Numbered from the stretch's first letter, positions 1-11,147 are shown. The stretch is DNA of 64,000 nt from Hydrogenophaga taeniospiralis CCUG 15921 (GCF_001592305.1 NZ_BCWR01000006.1:1-64000); one strand, 5' to 3'. Made by a program: numbers and translations. Notes: generated by a model from the sequence alone, not told the origin.

Positions 1-103
1 TTCCTAGAAAGAACAAACCCGTGTCACGGTTTTAGGTCTGCACCCCACTGCTGATTCGCCCCGCACGGGGACAGGGCGGCGTGAGATCGCAGACCGGCTG
101 AAA

Positions 104-2206
104 TTACTTGGAGCGTGCCGCGACGATGGCTTCGGCCACGTTGCGCGGTGCTTCGGAGTAGTGCTTGAACTCCATCGTGTAGGTGGCACGGCCTTGGGTG
201 GCAGAACGCAGCGAGGTCGAATAGCCGAACATTTCGGACAGGGGCACTTCAGCCTTGATGGCCTTGCCGCCACCGACCATGTCTTCCATGCCCTGCACCA
301 TGCCACGGCGGCTGGAGAGGTCGCCCATCACGGTACCGGCGTAGTCTTCCGGTGTTTCCACTTCCACGGCCATCATGGGTTCCAGAATGACCGGCTGGGC
401 CTTGCGGCAGCCTTCCTTGAAGCCAAAGATCGCGGCCATCTTGAATGCCAGTTCGTTCGAGTCCACGTCGTGGTACGAACCGAAGTGCAGCGTGACCTTG
501 ACGTCCACCACCGGGTAGCCGGCCAGCACGCCCTGACCCAGGGCTTCGATCACGCCCTTTTCCACCGCGGGGATGTACTCGCGCGGCACCACGCCGCCCT
601 TGATGGCGTCGACGAACTCAAAACCCTTGCCGGCTTCTTGCGGCTCGATCTTGAGCACGACGTGGCCGTACTGGCCTTTACCACCGGACTGGCGCACGAA
701 CTTGCCTTCGGCTTCGTCAACGGTGCCGCGAATCGTTTCGCGGTAAGCCACCTGCGGCTTGCCGACGTTGGCTTCCACACCAAACTCCCGCTTCATGCGG
801 TCGACGATGATTTCCAGGTGCAGCTCGCCCATGCCGGCGATGATGGTCTGACCCGATTCTTCGTCGGTGCGCACGCGGAACGACGGATCTTCGGCGGCCA
901 GGCGGCTAAGGGCGATGCCCATCTTTTCCTGGTCGGTCTTGGTCTTGGGCTCGACCGCCTGGGCGATCACCGGCTCGGGGAACACCATGCGCTCCAGCGT
1001 GATGATGGCCGACGGGTCGCACAGGGTTTCACCCGTGGTCACATCCTTCAGGCCCACGCAGGCAGCGATGTCGCCGGCACGGATCTCTTCCACTTCCTGG
1101 CGGTTGTTGGCGTGCATCTGCACGATACGGCCGATGCGCTCTTTCTTGCCCTTGACCGCGTTGTACACGGTGTCGCCCTTCTTGAGCACGCCGGAGTACA
1201 CACGCACGAAGGTCAGCTGACCCACGAACGGATCGGTCATCAGCTTGAACGCCAGCGCAGACAGCTTCTCTTCGTCGTCCGCCTTGCGGGAGGTCGGCAC
1301 TTCGTCTTCGTCGGTACCGGTCACCGGAGGAATGTCCACCGGCGAGGGCAGCAACTCGACCACGGCGTCCAGCATGCGCTGCACACCCTTGTTCTTGAAG
1401 GCGGTGCCGCACAGCATGGGCTGGATTTCACAAGCCAGGGTACGCGCGCGCAGGCCAGCGGTGATTTCCGCCTCGGTGAGCTCACCCTCTTCGAGGTACT
1501 TGTTCATCAGCTCTTCGGTGGCTTCGGCAGCGGCTTCCACCATCTTTTCGCGCCATTCCTTGGCCTGCTCCAGCAGGTTGGCCGGAATTTCCTCGAAAGT
1601 GAACTTCATGCCCTGGGAAGCCTCGTCCCAGATGATCGCCTTCATCTTGCGCAGATCGACCACGCCGGTGAAGTGCTCTTCAGCGCCGATCGGGATCACG
1701 ATAGGCACCGGAGTTGCTTTCAGGCGCAGCTTCATCTGGTCAACGACCTTGAAGAAGTTGGCACCGGTGCGGTCCATCTTGTTCACGAAGGCCAGACGCG
1801 GCACCTTGTACTTGTTGGCCTGACGCCAGACGGTTTCCGACTGGGGCTGCACGCCACCCACGGCGCAGTACACCATGCAGGCGCCGTCGAGCACGCGCAT
1901 GGAACGCTCCACCTCGATGGTGAAGTCCACGTGGCCGGGGGTGTCGATGATGTTGAAACGGTGCTCCGGGAAGGAGTTGTCCATGCCTTTCCAGAAGCAG
2001 GTGGTGGCAGCAGACGTGATCGTGATGCCACGCTCCTGCTCCTGCTCCATCCAGTCCATGGTGGCTGCACCGTCGTGCACTTCACCGATCTTGTGGTTCA
2101 CACCCGTGTAGAACAGGATGCGCTCGGTGGTGGTGGTCTTGCCAGCGTCGATGTGCGCCGAGATACCGATATTGCGGTAACGCTCAAGGGGCGTATTGCG
2201 TGCCAT
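104..2206 (-). CDS. fusA: Elongation factor G (EF-G)
   Basis: Translational GTPase that drives ribosomal translocation and, with RRF, ribosome recycling in the cytoplasm. The 700-residue length is standard for bacterial EF-G. The G1 P-loop AHIDAGKTT lies at residues 17-25, the switch I element [10 protein letters not shown] near 60, the G3 motif DTPGH near 90 and NKMD near 142, followed by the usual domains II-V. It is the last gene of the rpsL-rpsG-fusA string. An AGGAA-like ribosome-binding sequence at the extreme left edge (minus strand, positions 1-6) suggests another gene follows immediately outside the window; tuf or rpsJ would be usual there, but this cannot be seen. Confidence 0.98.
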   Translation of the reverse strand: MARNTPLERYRNIGISAHIDAGKTTTTERILFYTGVNHKIGEVHDGAATMDWMEQEQERGITITSAATTCFWKGMDNSFPEHRFNIIDTPGHVDFTIEVERSMRVLDGACMVYCAVGGVQPQSETVWRQANKYKVPRLAFVNKMDRTGANFFKVVDQMKLRLKATPVPIVIPIGAEEHFTGVVDLRKMKAIIWDEASQGMKFTFEEIPANLLEQAKEWREKMVEAAAEATEELMNKYLEEGELTEAEITAGLRARTLACEIQPMLCGTAFKNKGVQRMLDAVVELLPSPVDIPPVTGTDEDEVPTSRKADDEEKLSALAFKLMTDPFVGQLTFVRVYSGVLKKGDTVYNAVKGKKERIGRIVQMHANNRQEVEEIRAGDIAACVGLKDVTTGETLCDPSAIITLERMVFPEPVIAQAVEPKTKTDQEKMGIALSRLAAEDPSFRVRTDEESGQTIIAGMGELHLEIIVDRMKREFGVEANVGKPQVAYRETIRGTVDEAEGKFVRQSGGKGQYGHVVLKIEPQEAGKGFEFVDAIKGGVVPREYIPAVEKGVIEALGQGVLAGYPVVDVKVTLHFGSYHDVDSNELAFKMAAIFGFKEGCRKAQPVILEPMMAVEVETPEDYAGTVMGDLSSRRGMVQGMEDMVGGGKAIKAEVPLSEMFGYSTSLRSATQGRATYTMEFKHYSEAPRNVAEAIVAARSK

Positions 2207-2305
2207 GAAAATTCTCCAAAATTAAGTACCAGAGCCCGCTGCCCTCATGAGGCCAGCGGGCTCGCTTCTGACAAGGATGGCGGACCCGAATGGAGCCCGC
2301 GAGCT

Positions 2306-2776
2306 TCAGAAGCGGAAGTGGCTGAAAGCCTTGTTGGCTTCGGCCATGCGGTGCACTTCGTCACGCTTTTTCATGGCGCCTCCGCGGCCTTCGGTGGCCT
2401 CGATCAGCTCGTTCGCCAGGCGCATGGCCATGGACTTCTCACTGCGCTTGCGCGCAGCTTCCTTGATCCAGCGCATCGACAGCGCCAGACGACGCACCGG
2501 GCGCACTTCAACAGGCACCTGATAGTTCGCGCCGCCCACACGGCGGGACTTGACCTCCACCATGGGCTTGACGTTGTTGATGGCGATGGAGAAGGCTTCG
2601 ACCGGGTCTTTGCCGGTCTTTTTCTCGATCTGCTCCAGGGCACCGTAGATGATGCGCTCGGCGACAGCTTTCTTGCCGCCTTCCATGATCACGTTCATGA
2701 ACTTGGAGAGCTCGACGTTGCCGAACTTGGGATCCGGCAGGATTTCACGTTTAGGGACTTCGCGACGACGTGGCAT
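2306..2776 (-). CDS. rpsG: 30S ribosomal protein S7
   Basis: Primary 16S rRNA-binding protein that nucleates assembly of the 30S head; in E. coli it is also the autoregulator of the str operon. The 156-residue product begins [19 protein letters not shown] and matches the family over its full length (the usual length is 156-157). It lies between rpsL and fusA on the same strand with spacers of about 100-155 bases, as in a standard str operon. Nothing unusual is seen. Confidence 0.98.
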   Translation of the reverse strand: MPRRREVPKREILPDPKFGNVELSKFMNVIMEGGKKAVAERIIYGALEQIEKKTGKDPVEAFSIAINNVKPMVEVKSRRVGGANYQVPVEVRPVRRLALSMRWIKEAARKRSEKSMAMRLANELIEATEGRGGAMKKRDEVHRMAEANKAFSHFRF

Positions 2777-2932
2777 TTTTTCACCTCATATTTGTTCAGT
2801 TGGCACCTTTTCAGGCACCGCGAGAGCCATCCTGAACTCTCACTTACTCGACCCGCACGGACGATTCCGTGTTGTGGGCCTTGGCGCTCGATCCACCGGC
2901 CAGGCAGAAGCGGCACCGGAATTTCCAAAGAG

Positions 2933-3310
2933 TCAGGCCTTCTTGGGACGCTTGGCGCCGTACTTGGAGCGCGACTGCTTGCGGTCTTTCACGCCCTGCA
3001 GGTCCAGCGAGCCACGCACGATGTGGTAACGCACACCAGGCAAGTCCTTGACACGACCACCGCGAACCAGCACGACGCTGTGTTCCTGGAGGTTGTGGCC
3101 TTCACCGCCGATGTAGGAGATGACCTCAAAACCGTTGGTCAGGCGCACCTTGGCGACTTTACGCAGAGCGGAGTTGGGCTTCTTGGGGGTCGTGGTGTAC
3201 ACACGGGTGCACACACCGCGACGCTGCGGAGAGTTTTCCATGGCCGGGCTCTTGGATTTGGTCTTTTCGACCTCCCGGCCGTGGCGCACGAGTTGATTGA
3301 TGGTTGGCAT
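2933..3310 (-). CDS. rpsL: 30S ribosomal protein S12
   Basis: Decoding-centre ribosomal protein of 125 residues. The two loops that contact the decoding site are intact: [12 protein letters not shown], containing the Lys-43 position, and [13 protein letters not shown], containing the Lys-88 position. Both lysines are the wild-type residues, so the sequence carries none of the classic streptomycin-resistance substitutions. It is the first gene of the string; a good sigma70 promoter lies at 3379-3407 upstream, giving a leader of about 60 bases. Confidence 0.98.
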   Translation of the reverse strand: MPTINQLVRHGREVEKTKSKSPAMENSPQRRGVCTRVYTTTPKKPNSALRKVAKVRLTNGFEVISYIGGEGHNLQEHSVVLVRGGRVKDLPGVRYHIVRGSLDLQGVKDRKQSRSKYGAKRPKKA

Positions 3311-3378
3311 GAAACGTCCCTAAACGTTTAAAGAAAAGCGAAAACGAAAACCTCTCGGAAAATTCCGAAAAGCCCTCT

Positions 3379-3407
3379 ACTGTAGCACGGGCCTGGTTTT
3401 CTGACAA
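3379..3407 (-). promoter_or_regulatory. sigma70 promoter of the rpsL-rpsG-fusA operon
   Basis: On the minus strand there is a -35 box TTGTCA (3407-3402) and a -10 box TACAGT (3384-3379) separated by exactly 17 bases. Downstream, the leader contains a 12-bp palindrome CGGAAAATTCCG (3356-3367) before the rpsL start at 3310. The hexamers and spacing are seen directly; promoter activity is inferred. Confidence 0.7.
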
Positions 3408-3477
3408 ACCAACGCATGGATTCGACCGCCCTCATAGGGCAAGGCCGCCAAATGCCCCCTCAGCACTTCGGCGGACC

Positions 3478-4656
3478 TCACTGGATCCAGAGGCGCAAGG
3501 CATCCCAGGCGCGGCCAAAAACACCGCTTTCGTCCACCGTTTCGAGCACCGTCAACGGCACCTCGGCCACGGGCGCGCCGTTGGCCAGGGTCACGCGCAG
3601 CGTGCCCACGGGCTGCCCGCGCGTCAAGGGCGCCACCAAAGGCTCGGGCCGAACGATATCGGTCTTCAGCTTGGCCCCCTCCCCGGTCGGCACGGAAACC
3701 ACCACGCCCTCGGGTCGCCCCAGCTTCACCTGGGCGGCCGTACCCTTCCAGACGCGCGGCGTGGCCAACGCCCCACCCACCGGGGACAGGCGCACGGCTT
3801 CGTACGCCGTGTATCCCCAATTGAGCAGCTTTTGACTCTCCGCCGCCCGCGCGTTTTCACTGGTCGCCCCCAGCACCACGCTGAGCAGGCGACGCTGCCC
3901 TTGCGCACCCTCACCCAGACCGGGAACCTGGCGCCGAGCAGTGGCCACCAGGCAATAGCCCGCGGCATTGGTATGCCCCGTCTTCAACCCATCAACACTG
4001 GGATCGCGAAACAGCAACAGATTGCGGTTGGTGTCGTTGGAGGCCGGCGTGCCTGGGTAACGGTAGCGCTGGATCGCGTAGTACGGCACATACTCCGGAA
4101 AATCCCGAATGAGGCGGGTGGCCAGGGTGGCCAGATCCCGGGCGGTGGTGGTGTGGCCGGCCACGGTCAACCCCTCGGGGTTCTTGTAGCTGCTGGCCTT
4201 CATGCCCAGGGCCTTGGCCTGATCGTTCATCATCTGGACGAACCGCTCTTCGGTCCCCCCGACGCCCTCAGCCAGCGCCATGGTCGCATCGTTACCCGAC
4301 TGCACGATCATGCCCTTGACCAGGTCTTCAACCGGCACTTGCATCTTGGGGTCGATGAACATGCGCGATCCCGGCATTTTCCAGGCCCGCTCGCTCACCG
4401 GCAGGGTTTGCTTCAGACTGATCTTGCCCGACTTGAGGGCATCAAACACCAAGTAGGCGGTCATCAGCTTGGTCAGCGAAGCGGGCTCCACCGGCTTGTC
4501 GGCATCCCGGGCCGCCAACACCTGCCCGGAGGTCACATCCAGCAACAGGTATGCCTGCGCGGCAACCTCGGGTGGTTGGGGCATCTGGGCCGCCGCCGAC
4601 ATGGCCACCGTGGCGGCCAACACAGAAACTACACGGGAAAACAATCGACGCAACAA
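3478..4656 (-). CDS. D-alanyl-D-alanine carboxypeptidase, PBP5/6 (DacA) family
   Basis: Low-molecular-weight penicillin-binding protein that trims the terminal D-Ala of peptidoglycan pentapeptides in the periplasm. All three catalytic motifs are present in order: SLTK (S60 with the start used here), SGN (in VQSGNDATMALAE) and KTG (in DGLKTGHTNAAG). A hydrophobic signal sequence ends at about AAAQ. The C-terminal 90 residues fit the PBP5 beta domain and amphipathic anchor. I place the start at a TTG (4656) because AAGGA stands 6 bases upstream and the signal peptide then begins MLRRLFSRVV; the open frame extends further upstream but without signal-like sequence. About 392 residues. It lies upstream of the rpsL promoter. 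Confidence 0.93.
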   Translation of the reverse strand: MLRRLFSRVVSVLAATVAMSAAAQMPQPPEVAAQAYLLLDVTSGQVLAARDADKPVEPASLTKLMTAYLVFDALKSGKISLKQTLPVSERAWKMPGSRMFIDPKMQVPVEDLVKGMIVQSGNDATMALAEGVGGTEERFVQMMNDQAKALGMKASSYKNPEGLTVAGHTTTARDLATLATRLIRDFPEYVPYYAIQRYRYPGTPASNDTNRNLLLFRDPSVDGLKTGHTNAAGYCLVATARRQVPGLGEGAQGQRRLLSVVLGATSENARAAESQKLLNWGYTAYEAVRLSPVGGALATPRVWKGTAAQVKLGRPEGVVVSVPTGEGAKLKTDIVRPEPLVAPLTRGQPVGTLRVTLANGAPVAEVPLTVLETVDESGVFGRAWDALRLWIQ

Positions 4657-4699
4657 ATCCGGTCCTTGAGAAAAAGTAGAAAGAACACCCGCCGCCAGT

Positions 4700-5323
4700 T
4701 CAGGCACGCAGGTGACGCAAGACCAGCTCCCGGAGCAAGGGCAACTGGCCATGAAAGAAATGCCCTCCACCGGGCACTACCAGCACCGGCAACGATTGGG
4801 GTCGCGCCCAATCCATCGCGGCCGACAGCGGCACGGTATCGTCGCGCTCGCCATGGATGACCAAGGTGCGCAGATGGAGTTCCGCAGGAACGCTCGCCAC
4901 CTCGAACCGGCTGGCGGCAGTGCCCACCAGAACCACCCGTTGAATGTCGCGCCGTGGGTGCAGCGCTGCCACCGCGTGACTGGTGACAAAGGCGCCAAAT
5001 GAGAAGCCGGCCAGACACAGCGGCCCCTGCGGTGCCTGGGCTTCCACAATGGACAGCAGATCGGCCAACTCGCCCCGACCCTCGTCGTAGGCGCCTTCGC
5101 TGCGCCCCACACCCCGGAAGTTGAAACGCACGGCGGTCCAGCCCCCGAGCACCCAAGCGCGGGCCAGGGTCTGCACGACCTTGTTGGTGAGCGTTCCACC
5201 GTGCAAGGGGTGAGGATGTGCCAGCACCGCCACCCCCAGAGAGGTCCCCTCGGGCCGGTCAATCGCCACTTCCAGCAAACCAGCGGGGCCGGTCTGTAGC
5301 AAGTATTCGGTCTGCGCATTCAT
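4700..5323 (-). CDS. Alpha/beta hydrolase (COG2945-like)
   Basis: Small cytoplasmic alpha/beta-fold hydrolase of 207 residues. The nucleophile elbow is GFSFG (in CLAGFSFGAFVT), and an N-terminal AHPHPLHGGT oxyanion or His segment and a C-terminal GGGHFFHG catalytic His are both visible, so the triad seems intact. The compact lid-less form resembles the COG2945 / UPF0227-type esterases whose substrates are unknown. I use the ATG at 5323 (MNAQTEYLL), not the upstream in-frame ATG, because the extra 16 residues (MSCPGAGRT...) are not hydrolase-like. The gene runs in the same direction as the downstream carboxypeptidase. Confidence 0.85.
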   Translation of the reverse strand: MNAQTEYLLQTGPAGLLEVAIDRPEGTSLGVAVLAHPHPLHGGTLTNKVVQTLARAWVLGGWTAVRFNFRGVGRSEGAYDEGRGELADLLSIVEAQAPQGPLCLAGFSFGAFVTSHAVAALHPRRDIQRVVLVGTAASRFEVASVPAELHLRTLVIHGERDDTVPLSAAMDWARPQSLPVLVVPGGGHFFHGQLPLLRELVLRHLRA

Positions 5324-5390
5324 ATGCAGGCTCCATGGACCAGGCGTGCGACCGGCCCCAGGGCAGGACACACCGGTGCGGGCACCATGG

Positions 5391-5729
5391 CTAGCGCCCC
5401 ACGTCGGGGGGCGTCAGAAGGCGCTGCACCACCACGCCATCACGCAGATGGGACTGCACGATCTCGTCGATGTCGCTCTCGTCGACATAGCTGTACCAGA
5501 CGGCTTCCGGGTACACCACCGCGATCGGCCCTCCCGCACAGCGGTCCAGGCAACCGGCCTTGTTCACCCGGACTTTGCCGACCCCCAGCAGGCCGAGGCT
5601 TTTCGCCTGGGACTTGCAACGGTCAAACGCCGCCTGGGCCTTGTGCTGGGCACAGCAGGCCTCCCCGCCATCGCGCTGGTTGAGGCAGAAGAAGATGTGC
5701 CGCTCGTAATAAGACTTGTTTTCAGGCAT
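5391..5729 (-). CDS. (2Fe-2S) ferredoxin, thioredoxin-like fold
   Basis: 112-residue protein of the thioredoxin-like 2Fe-2S ferredoxin family. Candidate cluster ligands are the early Cys in IFFCLNQRDGGEACC and the pair in NKAGCLDRCAGGP, the Cys-x3-Cys arrangement usual for the second half of the site. The ending VVQRLLTPPD is typical of the short proteobacterial members. It is a cytoplasmic electron carrier with unknown partners. It sits between the VanZ-like gene (9 bases away) and the hydrolase gene, probably in one transcript. Confidence 0.88.
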   Translation of the reverse strand: MPENKSYYERHIFFCLNQRDGGEACCAQHKAQAAFDRCKSQAKSLGLLGVGKVRVNKAGCLDRCAGGPIAVVYPEAVWYSYVDESDIDEIVQSHLRDGVVVQRLLTPPDVGR

Positions 5730-5738
5730 CGGTGGATT

Positions 5739-6845
5739 TTAGTGGGGGTGGGGTGATGGGGTCGGCCGGGCCACGGCCATCACCCCATGGATCAACGCAG
5801 CAAACGGCCAGAGCCAGCCCAGCCACTGGGACAGGCCATGAAAGCGGATGAACCGGCCCTGCTCCCAGACTTCCAGCGACTGGGCGAAGTACGGACTGGC
5901 CGGCGCGCGGTTCAACAGGCTCAGCGACACCGCCAGACTCAGCAACATGCCCACGTTGCAGACCCGCCTGGGCAGGGGCAACAGCGCGAGCCCGACCAAC
6001 AACGCCAAGCCCATGCCCAATACCGCTTGAGGACTGACCCATGACCAGACGTGCTCCGGACCGTAAGTGAGTGCTGACGATACACCGGCCGCCGCCGTCG
6101 CGCACAACAACAACATCACCATGAAACCTGCCCGACGGGGGACGGATCGCATGTCGGCGTATCCCATCAACAAAGGAGCCAACAGGCTCAGGACCACGCA
6201 CAGCGTCTCCGCCAGCGGCCCCAGGGGAACCGATGCCTCCCCCCGCAGCGGCAGCCATTCCAGAAAGGGCGTGTCCTCCAGCAGGGCGGTCAGACCCGCC
6301 TCCAGCCGATCCCACACCTGCCCAAGACCGAAGGGCACTGACACCGGATAAAGCAGCGCAAAAGGCCACAGGGCCAGCAACACCAGCCCCCCGCGGGCGC
6401 TGGGCTCGAACCAGTCGGCGCGAAACCGGGCCCAGCGCCTCACCCCCCCCAGCCGCTCCAGCACCCAGGCCGTGCTCGCTCCCAGCACGGCGCCAGCCGC
6501 GTTCAGCGCGAAGTCCACATTGGACGGAATCCGCATGGGCAGGTAGTTCTGCAGCGTTTCCACCACCAAGGACAACAGGACGGGCAGGCCGACCGCCAAG
6601 GGCCAGGACCAGTGCCCCCAGCCGGAGCGCAGCATCGCCAGCGCCAGCAGGAATCCCAGCGGCGCATAACCGAGCAGGTTGGCGACCACATCGAACCCGG
6701 TCCAATACTGCGGCAAGGGCGCCTGGAGGAACGCCATGGGCAGGACGCCCTGCACCCGCCAACCCGAAAACGGATAGAGGCTGGCGTAGACCACCAGCGC
6801 GCCAAACAGCAACGCCAGTGGCCAGGCGGAAGAAGACGGTTTCAC
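5739..6845 (-). CDS. VanZ-like family membrane protein
   Basis: 368-residue polytopic inner-membrane protein. The first half shows the VanZ pattern: an N-terminal helix followed by YPFSGWR, then DVVANLLGYAPLGFLLA, then a DFALNAAGAVLGAS loop. The second half adds several more hydrophobic segments, longer than the minimal VanZ domain. The function of chromosomal VanZ proteins is not established; an envelope role is inferred from the name-giving teicoplanin-resistance protein only. The start at 6845 is followed at once by a hydrophobic helix. Confidence 0.8.
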   Translation of the reverse strand: MKPSSSAWPLALLFGALVVYASLYPFSGWRVQGVLPMAFLQAPLPQYWTGFDVVANLLGYAPLGFLLALAMLRSGWGHWSWPLAVGLPVLLSLVVETLQNYLPMRIPSNVDFALNAAGAVLGASTAWVLERLGGVRRWARFRADWFEPSARGGLVLLALWPFALLYPVSVPFGLGQVWDRLEAGLTALLEDTPFLEWLPLRGEASVPLGPLAETLCVVLSLLAPLLMGYADMRSVPRRAGFMVMLLLCATAAAGVSSALTYGPEHVWSWVSPQAVLGMGLALLVGLALLPLPRRVCNVGMLLSLAVSLSLLNRAPASPYFAQSLEVWEQGRFIRFHGLSQWLGWLWPFAALIHGVMAVARPTPSPHPH

Positions 6846-6872
6846 AGCGGAATCAAGTCCGCAAAACGGACG

Positions 6873-7301
6873 TCAAAAGGGTTTGACCACGACCAGCAGG
6901 ACCACGAGCACCAACATGATGACCGGCGCCTCGTTGAACCAGCGGAACCAGCGATGGTCGCGCCGATTGGTTCCCCGCACGAACTGGCGCAGCAAGACCC
7001 CACAGGCGTGGTGATAGCCCAGGATCAACACCACCACCGCCAGCTTGGCATGCAGCCATCCGTTGCCCGCGCCGCGCCCGATGCCGTAGCCCAGCCAGAG
7101 CCACAGCCCCAGCCCCAGGGCAGGGACCGCCAGCATGGTGGTGAAACGCATCAGTTTGCGCGCCATGAGCAACAGGCGCTCGCGTTCCGCCACGCTCTCG
7201 GGCGGCATCATGGCGAGATTCACGAAGATGCGGGGAAGGTAGAACAGGCCGGCAAACCAGCTGGTCACAAAAACGATGTGAAAGGATTTGACCCAAAGCA
7301 T
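6873..7301 (-). CDS. hemJ: Protoporphyrinogen IX oxidase HemJ (CopD-like family)
   Basis: 142-residue four-helix membrane protein. The N-terminus LWVKSFHIVFVTSWFAGLFYLPR carries the conserved His and the WFAGLFYLPR signature of HemJ, and a second signature, WLHAKLAVVV, lies in the middle. HemJ replaces HemG/HemY in converting protoporphyrinogen IX to protoporphyrin IX late in haem synthesis. I start at 7301 (MLWVKSFH); the 32 residues upstream in frame are not membrane-like. hemB lies 1.7 kb away on the other strand, so two haem genes are close but not co-transcribed. A CopD-family copper protein is the alternative label. Confidence 0.78.
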   Translation of the reverse strand: MLWVKSFHIVFVTSWFAGLFYLPRIFVNLAMMPPESVAERERLLLMARKLMRFTTMLAVPALGLGLWLWLGYGIGRGAGNGWLHAKLAVVVLILGYHHACGVLLRQFVRGTNRRDHRWFRWFNEAPVIMLVLVVLLVVVKPF

Positions 7302-7348
7302 GAGGTCAGTGTAGCCCCCGCACTGAGCCCATCGAAAAAGCCGCGGGC

Positions 7349-7376
7349 AAAAAAGAACCCGGCCGTGGGCCGGGTT
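7349..7376 (-). terminator. Rho-independent terminator downstream of the 7547-8674 gene
   Basis: Perfect 9-bp stem AACCCGGCC / GGCCGGGTT with loop GTG at 7356-7376, followed on the minus strand by C and a run of six T (7354-7349). It lies about 170 bases beyond the stop codon of the histidine kinase-like gene and just before hemJ, so it would insulate hemJ from upstream transcription. Confidence 0.75.
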
Positions 7377-7546
7377 GGGAAGCCTTTTTGCTGTCACACA
7401 CTAAGGCACCCGCTCAGGGAGGAAAAGCGGGAGGCTCACCTTTCGGCTCGCCCAGCTAGATGTTACACCAAAAAAACATTTCCTCCAAAAAACACCCTGT
7501 CAATTTTGACAATTTCGCGGCCTGCACAGGCCACAGAGTGTGACAT

Positions 7547-8674
7547 TTACATCATTTTTGCAAGTTCGAACATGACGGCGGTACCCAGCGCCTCGCGAAT
7601 ATTGCCGCGCCCAACCTTGGCCATGGAAAACTCGCCGAACCCGGACATGTCGAACGAGCTGTCGTCGGGAGAGATTTCAACAAACGGGAACTCGAACACT
7701 TCGCGCAGCAGGTCGCGGCGGAAGCTCTCGAACGCGTCGTTCTTGATTTCAGAGTCAACCACGATCAGGTTGGGCATGCGCGCCTTGATCGCATCGCGGG
7801 CCTGCTCGAAGTCCACCACGCTGTCGGAAACGATGCCGATCTCCCGCAGGGCGTCGCGCACGTCGGCACGGATCTGCAGGCTGGGCGAAATGGTCAGCAC
7901 GTAGGTGCCCGAGAGCGACTTGAACATGGAGGAGTGATCGTCGGACAGGTCGACAGCCGAAATGCCATCGATCGCCTGCACGGTGCGGTTGAACAGCGCC
8001 GTGAAGTTGACCCCTTCGTCGGTCATCTCCCGCGAAATCTCGATCCCGCCTGCGCCCAGCGCAATCTGCCGGATCAACATCCAGCTCAGGTTGTCGGACG
8101 AAGTGACGCTGGAGGGCGGCACGCCATCGTTGGACACCCGCATCTGCAACCGGGCGTGCTGGGGCCAGGCGTTGAGGTCCATGCGCACGTCCACCCGGTT
8201 GCCGAACGGCATTCCCCAGTCCAGCACAGCGTTCACGAAGGTGTGCGCCACCGTGGGGTCGATCAGCACCTCGACCGGCTTGAGCTTGCGTCGAAGGGCA
8301 ATGCCCAGGATGGCCAGCTCTTTCTTGCGCTCCTGCAACACGCCCTCGACCAGCACCGACATGTCCACCTTTTCATGGGACTGGCGGATGCGTCCGCCAT
8401 GGAACCGGTTGATCTGCTGGGCGCTCACCCCCGCCAGCTTGATGCGCTCGGCCGGAACGCTCAGCGCGCGGTGTTCCAGCTTGTTGATGCGGCCGTTGGC
8501 CAGCAGGTTGTCGATGTGCTGCTGCAGCGTGCTCACGCCTTCGGTGATCTGATCGGCCAGGCCCGTGACCAATTCGGGCCAGTGGGCCTCCAGCGACCAG
8601 GCATCGGCGTCGCCAGCACCTCCCGCCTTGCCGGCGGCCGTGGGGTTGGGAGAGCTTTTCTTGGTTTGCAACAT
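7547..8674 (-). CDS. Degenerate histidine kinase-like protein with C-terminal pseudo-receiver
   Basis: 375 residues, no signal peptide or membrane segment. Residues about 30-90 form a helical, dimerisation-like region (ITEGVSTLQQHIDNLLANGRINKLEH). The middle third resembles a worn GHKL ATPase: HTFVNAVLDWG in place of the N box and LQMRVSNDG in place of the D box, but no clean G boxes. The last third, ending SMAKVGRGNIREALG, has a receiver-like beta-alpha pattern with LIVVDSE where a phospho-acceptor Asp would sit. I read it as a soluble signalling protein that has probably lost kinase chemistry. It is monocistronic with its own terminator at 7349-7376. The precise family is not recognised. 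Confidence 0.6.
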   Translation of the reverse strand: MLQTKKSSPNPTAAGKAGGAGDADAWSLEAHWPELVTGLADQITEGVSTLQQHIDNLLANGRINKLEHRALSVPAERIKLAGVSAQQINRFHGGRIRQSHEKVDMSVLVEGVLQERKKELAILGIALRRKLKPVEVLIDPTVAHTFVNAVLDWGMPFGNRVDVRMDLNAWPQHARLQMRVSNDGVPPSSVTSSDNLSWMLIRQIALGAGGIEISREMTDEGVNFTALFNRTVQAIDGISAVDLSDDHSSMFKSLSGTYVLTISPSLQIRADVRDALREIGIVSDSVVDFEQARDAIKARMPNLIVVDSEIKNDAFESFRRDLLREVFEFPFVEISPDDSSFDMSGFGEFSMAKVGRGNIREALGTAVMFELAKMM

Positions 8675-10001
<1,327 letters not shown>

Positions 10002-10035
10002 GCCTGCTCCCACCGCCCGGAACCCGTCACCCCCC

Positions 10036-11145
10036 ATGCGCATCTTCCACATCCAGCCCGGCGGGGTCCGTGAAAGCGATCAGCTGCCGGGGCCACTGGA
10101 GGGCCCGGGATACGTCTGGATCGCGTGCGGACGGCGGGAATTCGAGATCGGGCAGGCGGAGATCCAGGCCACGCTGCAGGCGCTGTGTGGCATGAAGCTG
10201 GTGGACCTGCACCTGTCGGACCTGCTGAACAACCAGCTGCCCTCCCACTACGACTACACCTCGCAGTACGACATCCTGGTGTTCCGGCGCCTGGCCGCCG
10301 GCCACAGCGAAACCGATCTGTCCCGGCCCGGCGCCGTGCTCACCGAGCCGATCAAGCGCAGCGGCCCGCCGGTGCTGCGGCGCATCGACACCAGCCCGGT
10401 CGGGTTCGCCGTGTTTGACCGGGTGCTGCTCACGGTGCACCCGGCCGGCTGCACCGTGCTCGAACAGTACGCCACGCGGCTGCTGTCGGCCGCCACCGTC
10501 ACCGCCCGCGCTGCTGGTGTGCACCTGCCCCCCCACCCGGCCGATCTGATGCTGCGCATCGTCAACCAGATGGTGGACGGCTATCTGGAGCTGCGCCGCG
10601 AACTCACGCGCCAGCTCGACCACTGGCAGGCCGAGCTGTTGCACCCCAAGGGGCGTTTCAACAACTGGGGCTCGCTGCTCGACGCGCGCAATTCCCTGCA
10701 CCACCTCGACGAAATCTGCGAAGACCAGCGCTCGGCGATCCAGGACTGGATCGAATCGCTGGCCACCTGGGACGCGAACGAGCACAGCGGCGGACAGGCC
10801 GGGCTCGAAATGCTCATGGTGCGCAGCCGCGACGTGCTCGAGCACATCGAACGGGTGGTGCACCACGTGCGCCGGCTGGAACAGAACGCGGAAACCGCGG
10901 TGCAGATGCACTTCTCGGTCCAGAGCAACCGCACCAACGACATCATGCGCACGCTCACGGTGCTGACCGCGATCTTCCTGCCGCTGAACCTGATCGCGGG
11001 TATCTTCGGCATGAACTTCGAGTTCATCCCGCTGCTGCACCGGGAGTCGGGCTTCTGGTGGGCCATGGGCACCATGGCGTTGACGGCGGTGCTGCTGGGT
11101 GTGCTGTTCTGGCGCAAGCGTTACCTGGCACGCACGGCGAGATAG
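10036..11145 (+). CDS. corA: CorA family divalent-cation transporter
   Basis: 369-residue inner-membrane channel of the CorA/ZntB family for Mg2+ (or Zn2+/Co2+). There is a long cytoplasmic N-terminal funnel, an extended helix running to about residue 290, and then two C-terminal membrane helices, the first ending in the signature GMN (in IAGIFGMNFEF). The loop after GMN is FEFIPLLHRESG and the tail is positively charged (WRKRYLARTAR), as usual. It probably shares a transcript with hemB (34-bp gap). Its stop is only 2 bases from the convergent GST stop. Ion specificity cannot be read from the sequence. Confidence 0.93.
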   Translation: MRIFHIQPGGVRESDQLPGPLEGPGYVWIACGRREFEIGQAEIQATLQALCGMKLVDLHLSDLLNNQLPSHYDYTSQYDILVFRRLAAGHSETDLSRPGAVLTEPIKRSGPPVLRRIDTSPVGFAVFDRVLLTVHPAGCTVLEQYATRLLSAATVTARAAGVHLPPHPADLMLRIVNQMVDGYLELRRELTRQLDHWQAELLHPKGRFNNWGSLLDARNSLHHLDEICEDQRSAIQDWIESLATWDANEHSGGQAGLEMLMVRSRDVLEHIERVVHHVRRLEQNAETAVQMHFSVQSNRTNDIMRTLTVLTAIFLPLNLIAGIFGMNFEFIPLLHRESGFWWAMGTMALTAVLLGVLFWRKRYLARTAR

Positions 11146-11147
11146 GC

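Noticed and set aside
161-3331. 1056-codon plus-strand open frame over fusA, rpsG and rpsL
   Set aside because: Shadow of three well-known minus-strand genes in GC-rich DNA; His/Gly/Leu-rich without family likeness.
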